Assembly (NCBI GenBank): GCA_020721025.1
Contig: DYNO01000066.1
Coordinates: 1-15,796 of the forward strand
Reading direction: 5' to 3'
DNA length: 15,796 nucleotides
Origin: Thiomargarita sp.
Lineage (GTDB): Bacteria; Pseudomonadota; Gammaproteobacteria; Beggiatoales; Beggiatoaceae
Below, piece after piece: positions 6,504-14,537 of this stretch (its first letter is position 1; each line of letters begins with the position of its first letter). The notes below the pieces were generated by a model. It did no database searches and was not told the DNA's origin. It saw only the letters and a list, made by a program, of their open reading frames with translations. Both the position numbers and the translations under genes were made by a program.

Positions 6504-8534
6504 TTAGCTGTTTTTCGGGATCAATTTGAGACGCGCACTGGCAGCTTTGACTCGAATTTTATCCACCATACACCAGATTTTCTCGCCAATGGTTAATGTC
6601 CTTGAGGTACCTAGAAAAGCGTCCACGCCCCAAGGCAACATTTCAACTTTATATCCGCCTTTTACCGCTTCAATAATAAATACTTCCAATGGTTTATCTG
6701 ACCAAGATTGTTTTAGGTGTAGCATGAACCAGCGTTTTTTCGCCTCATTCTCCGCCCGCCGCGCCTCCCGAGCCGTCCGTTCCGCAGTCGCCAACACTTT
6801 GTACAGTTCTTCTTGATTATACGGCAATTCTTCACCCACCACATGCGCGACCAATTGTCTTTGCATCACCAAATCGGCAAACCGTCGCAAGGGCGAACTT
6901 AATTGCGTGTAAACCGAAAGCCCCAAACCGCTGTGTGCCGCCGGTTGTAATGACAATGTTGAAGCTCGGAGTAATTTGCGTATCCGATTGAAATTAATGG
7001 GATTCAAATCAGCCAACATGTCCGCAGTAATCAGCTCTAACGGGGCTTCTTGGGTGCGATAAATAATCGGAACTTGATGACGTTGTGCATATTTTGCGGC
7101 GATGTGGTTGCTTAAAATCATCATTTCCGCCACCAAGAGACGACTGGGCGAATTGACTTCAATCAGTTCAACGCTGACCACATTATTTTTCAAACTCACT
7201 TTATATTCGGGACGTTGTAAATTAAACGCACCTTCCAGAATTCGTTGATTTTGCAGACTTTCTGCGACTGCGAGTAAATTTCGTAACTGTTGCGAAGTTT
7301 CATCGTTCCCTTGTTTCAACATCACATCGACATCTTTGTAATGTAACCGCTGCTGCACGCGAATGGCTTCACGACAAATATTTGATTTTACAACCAATCC
7401 TCGCGCATCAACCCATACTCGAATCACTATTGACGAGCGAATTTGTTGGGCACTGAGGCTGGCAATATCGCACGATATCCGTTCGGGTAACATCAATACG
7501 GTTTGCGTAGGTAAATAAACCGTGGTACCGCGGCGCATCGCTTCTCGATCCAAAATATCGCCACGATGCACCACAGATTCTGGATCAGCAATACCAATGG
7601 TGACTTTCCATAAATCCCCTTCTTGCTCTATCGCCAATGTGTCATCAACTTCCCGCGTTTCCTCATCATCAATGCTAAAAAAGAGTTCCGTCACCTGTTG
7701 CGTTTCACTCGGCAACCACGGGGGAATCGCGAGGGCAGCTTCGTTAATTACTTGAGAAAATTCAGGTTTCAGACCCGCGACAATCACATCTCGATCCGCA
7801 TCAAAGGGTAATCGTCCAATTTTTTGTAAAATATCAAAGACCAATTCCCGCGGTGTGACATTAAAAGGGGTGGCAATGGCAGTGACCAATTCTTCGCTCC
7901 ATTTTTGATCATCCCCGCGCAGCCAACTTTCTAATTTATCAATAAATCCGCTGAGTTCTTCCGGATAACTGAGCAATTGAAATTCCTGCGTAGGCTCTTC
8001 AAAAAACGGCGGCAAGGGATATTTTGCGGCTTTGTCTAACCATTCTTTCGCCAAATTTTGTTCTCTTAAACGCGCCTGTTCCCGCTCCCGCTGCAATTGT
8101 AATTCATGCACTTGGTCGGCACCGCGCGCTTCCCACACCTTGCTTTTACGTTTAAAATAGAGACGATCTTCCGATAATTTGCGCCACACTGCCGCGAGAT
8201 GTTCCACCGTAATTTTGCCACTAAAATAAATTTCAGCGAGATCATGTAGTTCAGACAATTCTAATTCTGTCGCACTTTCCCATAACAAAGCAATGTCGAT
8301 ATCAGCACTCAGCGCGGTAATCGTGGCTTCAATGGCAGGATTCAACTCATTCCATTCCTCCAGATGACGCGCCGTAGATGGATGTTTCCACAATAATTTT
8401 TCTTCGGACAGGCGGAGTTCGCGCCCCTTGGTGTTCAGTGCTTGGATTTTATTTTTCAGATGTTTAACAGTGCATATCAACAGCGCATTGTCTTCATCTT
8501 GAGCAATCCAGATTTGACCTTCAAATTCAGTCAC
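6504..8534 (-). CDS. RNB-domain 3'-5' exoribonuclease (RNase II/R-like)
   Basis: This 676-residue protein degrades RNA 3' to 5' by family inference. It has an N-terminal small beta domain (about 1-50), a helical and charged middle with a Gln/Arg/Glu-rich segment (144-165), and the RNB catalytic domain (about 283-610). The RNB acidic cluster reads SIDDEETREVDDTL: D289, E295, D297 and D298 align with D201, D207, D209 and D210 of E. coli RNase II. One catalytic Asp position is therefore Glu. GIADPES, YLPTQTVLMLPE and SPLRRFADLVMQRQL match conserved RNB blocks, and an S1-like C-terminus follows. Start is GTG, backed by AAAGGA six nt upstream. It differs enough from rnb and rnr that I give no symbol; related shorter proteins occur in other bacteria, including cyanobacteria. 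The Rpn gene follows 21 bp downstream. Confidence 0.88.
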   Translation of the reverse strand: MTEFEGQIWIAQDEDNALLICTVKHLKNKIQALNTKGRELRLSEEKLLWKHPSTARHLEEWNELNPAIEATITALSADIDIALLWESATELELSELHDLAEIYFSGKITVEHLAAVWRKLSEDRLYFKRKSKVWEARGADQVHELQLQREREQARLREQNLAKEWLDKAAKYPLPPFFEEPTQEFQLLSYPEELSGFIDKLESWLRGDDQKWSEELVTAIATPFNVTPRELVFDILQKIGRLPFDADRDVIVAGLKPEFSQVINEAALAIPPWLPSETQQVTELFFSIDDEETREVDDTLAIEQEGDLWKVTIGIADPESVVHRGDILDREAMRRGTTVYLPTQTVLMLPERISCDIASLSAQQIRSSIVIRVWVDARGLVVKSNICREAIRVQQRLHYKDVDVMLKQGNDETSQQLRNLLAVAESLQNQRILEGAFNLQRPEYKVSLKNNVVSVELIEVNSPSRLLVAEMMILSNHIAAKYAQRHQVPIIYRTQEAPLELITADMLADLNPINFNRIRKLLRASTLSLQPAAHSGLGLSVYTQLSSPLRRFADLVMQRQLVAHVVGEELPYNQEELYKVLATAERTAREARRAENEAKKRWFMLHLKQSWSDKPLEVFIIEAVKGGYKVEMLPWGVDAFLGTSRTLTIGEKIWCMVDKIRVKAASARLKLIPKNS

Positions 8535-8592
8535 AAAATTTCCTTTGGGAACAGGTTTTAAGTGGCGGGCACCAAGGGAATATTGGTGGTAA

Positions 8593-8713
8593 TCGCATGA
8601 TTATTTATGTGAAAACGCATGTTTTGAATGCGTCGGGAACGGTTGGCATGTCACGACATTGGTTTATCATGCGTTTAGTTGATGAATTGTTGCTTTGAAG
8701 TAGGATAACGCAT
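8593..8713. promoter_or_regulatory. Cluster of ACGCAT/ATGCGT hexamers in a divergent promoter region
   Basis: ACGCAT or its complement occurs at 8615-8620, 8628-8633, 8669-8674 and 8708-8713, with a TCGCAT variant at 8593-8598. The second and third face opposite to the first and fourth. The first two form a 6-bp stem with a 7-nt loop. The first also lies inside AAAAC-GCAT-GTTTT (8612-8625), a 5-bp inverted repeat. The cluster lies between the divergent RNB and histidine kinase genes, so a shared operator is plausible. Confidence 0.35.
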
Positions 8714-8743
8714 TGGTCAGCGAGATTCAAGCGGAGTGGTACA

Positions 8744-8871
8744 GTGCGCCGTCCTGCTACATCATGTGACAAAGAATATTTCTGATGGCAAATTGTCAGA
8801 CACGAATACTAAAATCAATGTTGTCGTTTGGTGTTAAAATTAAAAGTATCTTCTGGTGCTCCGTCCTGCTA
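8744..8871. repeat. Pair of 16-bp direct repeats upstream of the histidine kinase
   Basis: GTGCGCCGTCCTGCTA (8744-8759) and GTGCTCCGTCCTGCTA (8856-8871) differ at one base and lie 112 bp apart in the otherwise AT-rich gap 8535-8925. They are GC-rich compared with their surroundings. They could be regulator sites or the scar of a small duplication. I see no gene or confident RNA in this gap. Confidence 0.5.
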
Positions 8872-8925
8872 AAATTAACCTACTAAGCAAACAAAATAGT
8901 GATCACTCCCTTGAAAAACAAATTC

Positions 8926-11586
8926 ATGACAAATAGAATTGCTTATCGTTTCAGTCTGTTGGTGTTTTTTTTTAGCTTCATTATTATCTTGGTGACGACG
9001 ATTTTTCAAACCGTTCAAAACTATCAAGCACATGAACAAGAATTTCAGCAACATCTTGAACAAATTAGCGGGAGTTATGTCGCAAATCTTCGTCACCTAT
9101 TACAAACCGCCTCCGCTGGCTCCAACCGTAAAATATTAGAAAATGCGCTTGAAAGCATCGCCAAATTGGTCGAAGAAGAATACGTTTATTTGAGCACCAA
9201 TGGACAGATCATTGCGCGTTATGGCGAACCATCCACTCAGGGCGCGGCTGAAAAAAACGTTGAGGAACAGAAATTTCAATTTGATGCTGCCCTGCCCGAC
9301 GGCAATGTTGTCGCTGCAATATTACATATTCCAATTAAACGCTTTAAATATTATCAACTTACCCTACATAACAGCCTAACTTTATTAGTTACCAATTCTG
9401 TGATTGTCCTGTTAGTCACATTGTTTATACTATGGGTATTTCACCGGATGATTGCGCGTCATCTCAATAAAATCGCGATTTATACCGAACAACTGGATTC
9501 TGATCACCTCGATTCTCCACTAAAATTGGACGGACGTATCGGAGGCGATGATCTCAAAAGTACCGACGAACTAGACCACGTTGTCACTGCAATCAACAGT
9601 ATGCGGATCAATTTACACCGTTCATGGCGCGGCATGTGCGAAAGCGAGCAAGACAACCGCACCCTGTTACGTGCTACCCTAGTTGGATTGGCATTATGGC
9701 GACTTGACGGCTCATTTGTCACCATTAATCCCGCTTTTGCCCGCATCATCGGTTGGTCAGTCGCAGAAACGTTGCGCTTTAATTATTGGCAAATTGTGGT
9801 CGGAGAAACCGAAGATTCCAAAGCTCAATGGACAGGATTACGAACCGGCGAACACTATGGTCCCGTAGAAACCAAATATTTACATCGTGATGGCTACAAT
9901 GTCCCAGTGCGAATGTCAGCTTTAATTATCGAACGCAATGGCGAATTGTGCGCATGGGCAAATGTGGAAGATATCACGGAACAAAAATGGGTCGCCGCCG
10001 AATTGCAACAAGCCAAACAAAAAGCGGAAGAAGCCAATTTAGCAAAAAGTCAATTTCTTGCCAACATGAGCCATGAATTGCGTACCCCGCTCAATGCGAT
10101 TATCGGTTACAGTGAAATGTTGGCGGAAGAATTACGGGAATTAGAACAACCCAACTTGGCGGGCGATGCGAAAAGTGTGCACACCGCGGGCAAGCATCTT
10201 CTTGGTTTAATTAACGATATTTTAGATTTATCAAAGATTGAAGCAGGAAAAATGGATATTTACACTGAAACATTCAATTTAGAAGCGATGGTACAAAATG
10301 TCGTTTCCACCATTCAACCACTCATGGAAAATAACGCCAACATGTTGTTATTACACAAAGATGAGGACTTGGGGGAGATGCACACCGATTTGACCAAGAC
10401 ACGCCAGATTTTACTGAATTTACTCAGCAATGCAGCAAAATTTAGCGAACAAGGCAATATTATTTTAGACGTGCGACAAGCAGAACGAGATGGAAAAACT
10501 TGGATTACCTTCAAAGTGATTGACGACGGAATCGGCATGACCAATGAACAACAAGACAAATTATTTCAAAACTTTACCCAAGCCGATGGTTCAACCACGC
10601 GTAAATATGGCGGTACAGGGCTTGGACTGGCAATTACGCGACATTTTACCCAAATGTTGGGCGGGGCGATCAGCGTAGAAAGTGAATTCGGACGGGGCAG
10701 TTCCTTCACTGTAGAATTACCTGCTGAATTGAAATTGAAGAAAGCCGAATCGAAGCACACCATGCACGAACCGTTAAGTATCGCAGGCTTACCAATGGAA
10801 GGCGGTACAATTTTAGTCATTGATGACGATGCGACCGTGCGTGGCTTGTTAAAGAGCTATTTAGGCAAAATTGGTTATCAAGTCGCAATTGCCGGCACTG
10901 GGGAAGAAGGTTTAAAATTAGCCAAAAAGTTGCGTCCTAATGCCATTACGCTTGATGTGATGATGCCCGGCATGGACGGTTGGCAGGTGCTTGCAACGCT
11001 CAAGGCAGACCCAGAATTGTCACATATCCCCGTGATTATGTTGACAATGGCAGAAAATAAAGACATCGGTTATTCACTCGGCGCGTCGGAATATTTGGTC
11101 AAACCGGTGACGCGGGATCAATTGGCGACGGTATTGCGAAAATATCGAGCAAAAAAAGTCACTTGCACTGTGATGGTGATTGAAGATGATGTGGCAACGC
11201 GAGAAATGGTCAGACGGATGTTAAACAAGGAAGGTTGGCAAGTTTTAGAAACGGATAACGGTTTAAGTGCATTGAATTTATTGCAAAAACAAAAACCCAA
11301 CTTAATCCTACTCGACCTCATGATGCCAGAAATGGATGGCTTTGAATTTATTCTGCATTTGCGCCAACATGAAGAATGGTCAACAATTCCTGTGGTGGTA
11401 TTGACTGCGAAAGACATCACCATTGACGACCGTATATGGCTAAACAGTCGGGTGGATACCGTATTTCAAAAAGGGGCGTATCAGCGTGAGGAATTATTAA
11501 GTCAACTGCGACAACTACTGGTCAAAGCAACCTCGAAAAATAAACATATCGCGGTGCGACAGTTAAAAGTTGCAGATGAATCATAG
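8926..11586 (+). CDS. Membrane hybrid sensor histidine kinase, PAS-HisKA-HATPase-REC-REC
   Basis: Numbered from the ATG, this 886-residue protein has a membrane helix at 11-28, a periplasmic sensor of about 120 residues, a second helix at 151-172, a HAMP linker, a PAS domain (about 243-356), a HisKA domain with SHELRTPLNA (phospho-His H383) and a HATPase domain. In the last, the N box carries N498 and N502, DDGIGM gives D533/G535, and GGTGLGL is the G2 box. Two receiver domains follow: REC1 with D677 and K726, and REC2 with D797, T827 and K849. All look competent, and there is no HPt domain, so phosphate presumably passes to a separate HPt protein. A GTG at 8899 would add nine residues; I prefer the ATG because the membrane helix follows directly, but neither has a good ribosome site. 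The exonuclease-ATPase gene follows 82 bp downstream. The signal sensed is unknown. Confidence 0.9.
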   Translation: MTNRIAYRFSLLVFFFSFIIILVTTIFQTVQNYQAHEQEFQQHLEQISGSYVANLRHLLQTASAGSNRKILENALESIAKLVEEEYVYLSTNGQIIARYGEPSTQGAAEKNVEEQKFQFDAALPDGNVVAAILHIPIKRFKYYQLTLHNSLTLLVTNSVIVLLVTLFILWVFHRMIARHLNKIAIYTEQLDSDHLDSPLKLDGRIGGDDLKSTDELDHVVTAINSMRINLHRSWRGMCESEQDNRTLLRATLVGLALWRLDGSFVTINPAFARIIGWSVAETLRFNYWQIVVGETEDSKAQWTGLRTGEHYGPVETKYLHRDGYNVPVRMSALIIERNGELCAWANVEDITEQKWVAAELQQAKQKAEEANLAKSQFLANMSHELRTPLNAIIGYSEMLAEELRELEQPNLAGDAKSVHTAGKHLLGLINDILDLSKIEAGKMDIYTETFNLEAMVQNVVSTIQPLMENNANMLLLHKDEDLGEMHTDLTKTRQILLNLLSNAAKFSEQGNIILDVRQAERDGKTWITFKVIDDGIGMTNEQQDKLFQNFTQADGSTTRKYGGTGLGLAITRHFTQMLGGAISVESEFGRGSSFTVELPAELKLKKAESKHTMHEPLSIAGLPMEGGTILVIDDDATVRGLLKSYLGKIGYQVAIAGTGEEGLKLAKKLRPNAITLDVMMPGMDGWQVLATLKADPELSHIPVIMLTMAENKDIGYSLGASEYLVKPVTRDQLATVLRKYRAKKVTCTVMVIEDDVATREMVRRMLNKEGWQVLETDNGLSALNLLQKQKPNLILLDLMMPEMDGFEFILHLRQHEEWSTIPVVVLTAKDITIDDRIWLNSRVDTVFQKGAYQREELLSQLRQLLVKATSKNKHIAVRQLKVADES

Positions 11587-11668
11587 ACATTGATCGGGTC
11601 TCAGGTAAAATTAACCGAATCATTTCTTGTTGCAAAGTCTGATAAAAATTACCCAAATCTGCAACCTC

Positions 11669-14272
11669 ATGCAATCCGATAACTTCTTGATTTTAGACAC
11701 TGAAGGTAAAGACATCTTCAGCGAACTGGCTCTCATTGATCACCACGGCGAACTGCTTTACGAAGGTTTTGTTCAAGGACATCTGAGCAACGAAGGGATT
11801 CGACTCAATTGCAAAACTTTAATTGAAATTATTCAAGATTTTCTAAGACTTAGTGCCGGAAAACGTCTAATTTGCCATTTTGCAGAGCACGATGTTGAAA
11901 TTTTGCGCAATAGCTTTAAAATAGCCGGTATCCCGTGGCAAACGCGGCGCGTGGAATGCACGTTCTTGATGACTAAAACTCAGTTTCCCAAACTAAAAAG
12001 TTACTCTTTAGATTATTTGAGCAAACATTTTAACCTACTTGTCCAAAATAAACGTTTTAATGACCACTATGCCCACCGGGCGCGCTACGACGCTCTGTTT
12101 ACTTATCAACTTTATCGCAAATTGACGGAATCGCAAACGATGGCAGCAAACACGGAAGAAAAAGTGACTCAACTCAATATTCAAGCGACTGAAACAACAG
12201 AGAAAAAAATCAATCCCTTTGCTGCTAATCGAGTGGATACCCCATTTCAGACTCACGCCGACTTAACTGAAGTTTATCAAGATCAATTCACCCGGCTGCA
12301 CGCCCTGCTTGAGGACATTAAAAACGATAAAAATCATCAAAGTGTCGGCGCAGTGGTCATTGGGGAACCCGGCAGCGGCAAAACTCACTTGATGATGCGT
12401 TTGGCAAAAGACGTGTTAAAACACAATCGGTTACTGTTCATTCGGCAACCGACCAACGCCAAATCTGTGCTATTTCACACCTACAGCCGCATTTTAGAAT
12501 CTTTGATGCAGGAAGTACCAAATACTTCATTTTCCCAACTCGACTATCTATTAGCCCGTAGTTTCTCGCATATTTTTCAAATTTCCGCCACTGCCCCGCG
12601 TTCTCGACTGGCAACCTTGATAAAACTGAAGAATATCAAAGACGAATTCATTCTAAATATAATTCGTGACGATCCATTGGCATTGTTTGAAAAATTGGGC
12701 GAAGAAGGCAGTCGCAAAAAATTAGAGTATTGGCAACAAATTGAGAAACATGTCACCGGATGGTGGCGGGAGAAATTTGGTGACTTGGGTGGTTACGCGC
12801 CATTGATTCTCAAAGGATTAATGAAGTATTGTAGTTATTCTGACCCCCATAAACGCCAAATTGTCAGAAACTGGTTATCCGTCTATGAAACCGAATCGGA
12901 GGAATTAGCCAGCGTCGGTTTAAACATCTTGGGACAGGAAATTAACAAGGAAGATTTCGCTCTGCAAGCCATGGGCGTATTTGCCAAATTGTCGGTGATG
13001 GACGAACCGTTAATTATTATTTTTGACCAGTTGGAGGCGTTGGGTGAAAAACAAAATCAAGAAATCTTATTTAGCTTTGGCAGCGCGGTGAAAGAGATTT
13101 TTACACACGTTCAGAACAGCCTGATTATCTTAAATTTATATCCAGAACGCTGGGAACAATTCAAGCAAGTGTTCGACGGTTCAATTATTGACCGTGTCTC
13201 ACAATCTGAAATCGCATTAAATAAACCATCAGATGATAAAATCAAGCAAATCTTAGCATTACGAGCTCAACCTTACCAAATCGATATCAGCAAAGTTTTT
13301 ACAAAAGATGATTTGAACAAAATTTTAACCCAAGACTCCATTCGGAGCATTTTAAAGTGGGCTTCGCATTATTATCAGCATCGTGTCGAAGGCGTACCGT
13401 TACCGGAAAATTTACGCACTCCCGTGGACAAAATGCGCGAAGAACTGGAAAAACAGCACCGTTTGATACAACAGATGGGTGAACGTTATATTGAGTTACA
13501 AAAACGGGTTGAAAGTTTAGAAAAATCAGGAAGTTCAGTTCCTAAATTGCCCGTCCAGAAATCAACTATTCCGGCACCTAGCCGCGTTGTGTCTCAACCT
13601 ATCGTGCTCCCCGAACCCCCCGTTCAATCCGAATCATTGCCTACTGAATTTGACCTAGTTGAAAACGACAATCAACTGAATTCAGAAGAATTTAACGAGA
13701 TTATTGGCTATTTAGAGCAGCAACGGGAAGTTTTAGAGAAAAATTACGATAAACTAATAATTATAGATGATGCTGATGACATTGGTAAGATATTCATTAT
13801 TTTACAAAACTTTTCATTAATCAGAGCGATAGCACTTGATCATTTGCGACTTGGCAAAAGTATCCTGCCAGAACATGTGCTCGTCAACGCCATGCAACCC
13901 TTTGTTATTGGCTTTCTTCATGTCAGTAGTTCGTCTTTTACCTCGCGAATTAAGAATTTTAATGAGTTAGTCATTAATTCTAAAGATATCCGTTTTGGTC
14001 TATTTCGTGATGCGCGTCAACCGCCGATTACTGGCAAGGTTGGCAGCATGGAAATTGAAAAGTTGAAAAATGCGCCCAATGGCAAATTCATTGAGATGGA
14101 TAAAGAAGGGCGGTTAAGTTTTGAATTAATTTATAAATTAATCACGGAGATAGCGAATAAAGATGTCGATTTTGACCTAAAATTGGCTTTAACAGCCTTA
14201 GAAGTGCATTTTAAGAAATCTTGGCTGATCCAACTGCTCACCAAATATACAAAATTACATGCTGAAACTTGA
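11669..14272 (+). CDS. DEDDh exonuclease fused to a P-loop ATPase and an unknown C-terminal domain
   Basis: Numbered from the ATG (867 residues). Residues 5-155 are a DnaQ/RNase T-like 3'-5' exonuclease with all DEDDh residues: D10 and E12 (ILDTEG), D75 (HFAEHD), H136 and D141 (HRARYDA). A charged linker leads to an ATPase with Walker A GEPGSGKT (232-239), Walker B IIIFDQLE (D453, E456) and a possible sensor Asn (N489, LNLYPERW). Then come a predicted coiled coil (about 589-618), a Pro-rich linker (623-658) and a C-terminal domain (about 671-867) that I do not recognise. A TTG at 11627 would add 14 residues; neither start has a clear ribosome site, and the exonuclease fold begins just after the ATG. 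The ATPase is AAA+/STAND-like in general form only. Nucleic-acid processing is well supported; a repair or defence role is inference. Base composition does not stand out from its neighbours. Confidence 0.85.
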   Translation: MQSDNFLILDTEGKDIFSELALIDHHGELLYEGFVQGHLSNEGIRLNCKTLIEIIQDFLRLSAGKRLICHFAEHDVEILRNSFKIAGIPWQTRRVECTFLMTKTQFPKLKSYSLDYLSKHFNLLVQNKRFNDHYAHRARYDALFTYQLYRKLTESQTMAANTEEKVTQLNIQATETTEKKINPFAANRVDTPFQTHADLTEVYQDQFTRLHALLEDIKNDKNHQSVGAVVIGEPGSGKTHLMMRLAKDVLKHNRLLFIRQPTNAKSVLFHTYSRILESLMQEVPNTSFSQLDYLLARSFSHIFQISATAPRSRLATLIKLKNIKDEFILNIIRDDPLALFEKLGEEGSRKKLEYWQQIEKHVTGWWREKFGDLGGYAPLILKGLMKYCSYSDPHKRQIVRNWLSVYETESEELASVGLNILGQEINKEDFALQAMGVFAKLSVMDEPLIIIFDQLEALGEKQNQEILFSFGSAVKEIFTHVQNSLIILNLYPERWEQFKQVFDGSIIDRVSQSEIALNKPSDDKIKQILALRAQPYQIDISKVFTKDDLNKILTQDSIRSILKWASHYYQHRVEGVPLPENLRTPVDKMREELEKQHRLIQQMGERYIELQKRVESLEKSGSSVPKLPVQKSTIPAPSRVVSQPIVLPEPPVQSESLPTEFDLVENDNQLNSEEFNEIIGYLEQQREVLEKNYDKLIIIDDADDIGKIFIILQNFSLIRAIALDHLRLGKSILPEHVLVNAMQPFVIGFLHVSSSSFTSRIKNFNELVINSKDIRFGLFRDARQPPITGKVGSMEIEKLKNAPNGKFIEMDKEGRLSFELIYKLITEIANKDVDFDLKLALTALEVHFKKSWLIQLLTKYTKLHAET

Positions 14273-14454
14273 AATTCAACTCCCCAGCTTGTAATTCAAA
14301 CACTTTGCAAAATAACGGTTCAGATTGACAAATTTCGCCGTATTTGTTAGGATTTTCTTAAGTTTACCTTGAAATATCATTGAGCAATGTTAGTGCTTTT
14401 TGAGCATTTTTGCGACTTGATAGATCATATTTTTTAGCATAAACAAATAATTAT

Positions 14455-14481
14455 TTGACATAAAATAAGAATTTTTAACTT
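14455..14481 (+). promoter_or_regulatory. Candidate promoter of nuoD
   Basis: A perfect -35 box TTGACA (14455-14460) is followed after 15 bp by TAACTT (14476-14481), a weak -10 box at short spacing. The surroundings are strongly AT-rich. Position is right for a nuoD transcript with a leader of roughly 50 nt. Confidence 0.35.
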
Positions 14482-14485
14482 CGCC

Positions 14486-14514
14486 GCCCTGATGGACTCA
14501 CAAGGGCATTTTTT
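14486..14514 (+). terminator. Terminator-like hairpin in the nuoD leader
   Basis: GCCCT (14486-14490) pairs with AGGGC (14503-14507) around a 12-nt loop, then A and six T. It is a short but intrinsic-terminator-like structure. It ends nine bases before the nuoD ribosome site, so it may stop readthrough from the upstream gene or attenuate nuoD. Confidence 0.4.
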
Positions 14515-14522
14515 AGAATATT

Positions 14523-14528
14523 TAGAGG
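14523..14528 (+). promoter_or_regulatory. nuoD ribosome binding site
   Basis: AGAGGA lies nine nt before a GTG start at 14538 and fixes that start. The encoded N-terminus then matches the NuoD family directly (PEIRNYTLNFGPQHPAAHG). Confidence 0.7.
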
Positions 14529-14537
14529 AATCGCCGC

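Noticed and set aside
8870..8880. TAAAATTAACC shared with 11606-11616 as a common regulatory box
   Set aside because: An 11-base match of AT-rich sequence in 15.8 kb is weak, and no consistent -35 box is found at either site.
8899..8925. GTG start for the histidine kinase
   Set aside because: It adds only nine residues and has no ribosome site. The ATG at 8926 places the membrane helix normally. It remains possible.
9504..11423. Several open frames of 60-100 codons antisense to the histidine kinase
   Set aside because: They are shadows of a long, clearly conserved gene, with no recognisable domains or start signals.
11627..11668. TTG start for the exonuclease-ATPase
   Set aside because: No ribosome site, a rare start codon, and the exonuclease fold begins just after the ATG at 11669. 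It remains possible.
14382..14405. Terminator for the exonuclease-ATPase gene at AGCA/TGCT with T-run
   Set aside because: Only four base pairs, AT-rich surroundings and a poor loop; the hairpin at 14486-14514 is better.
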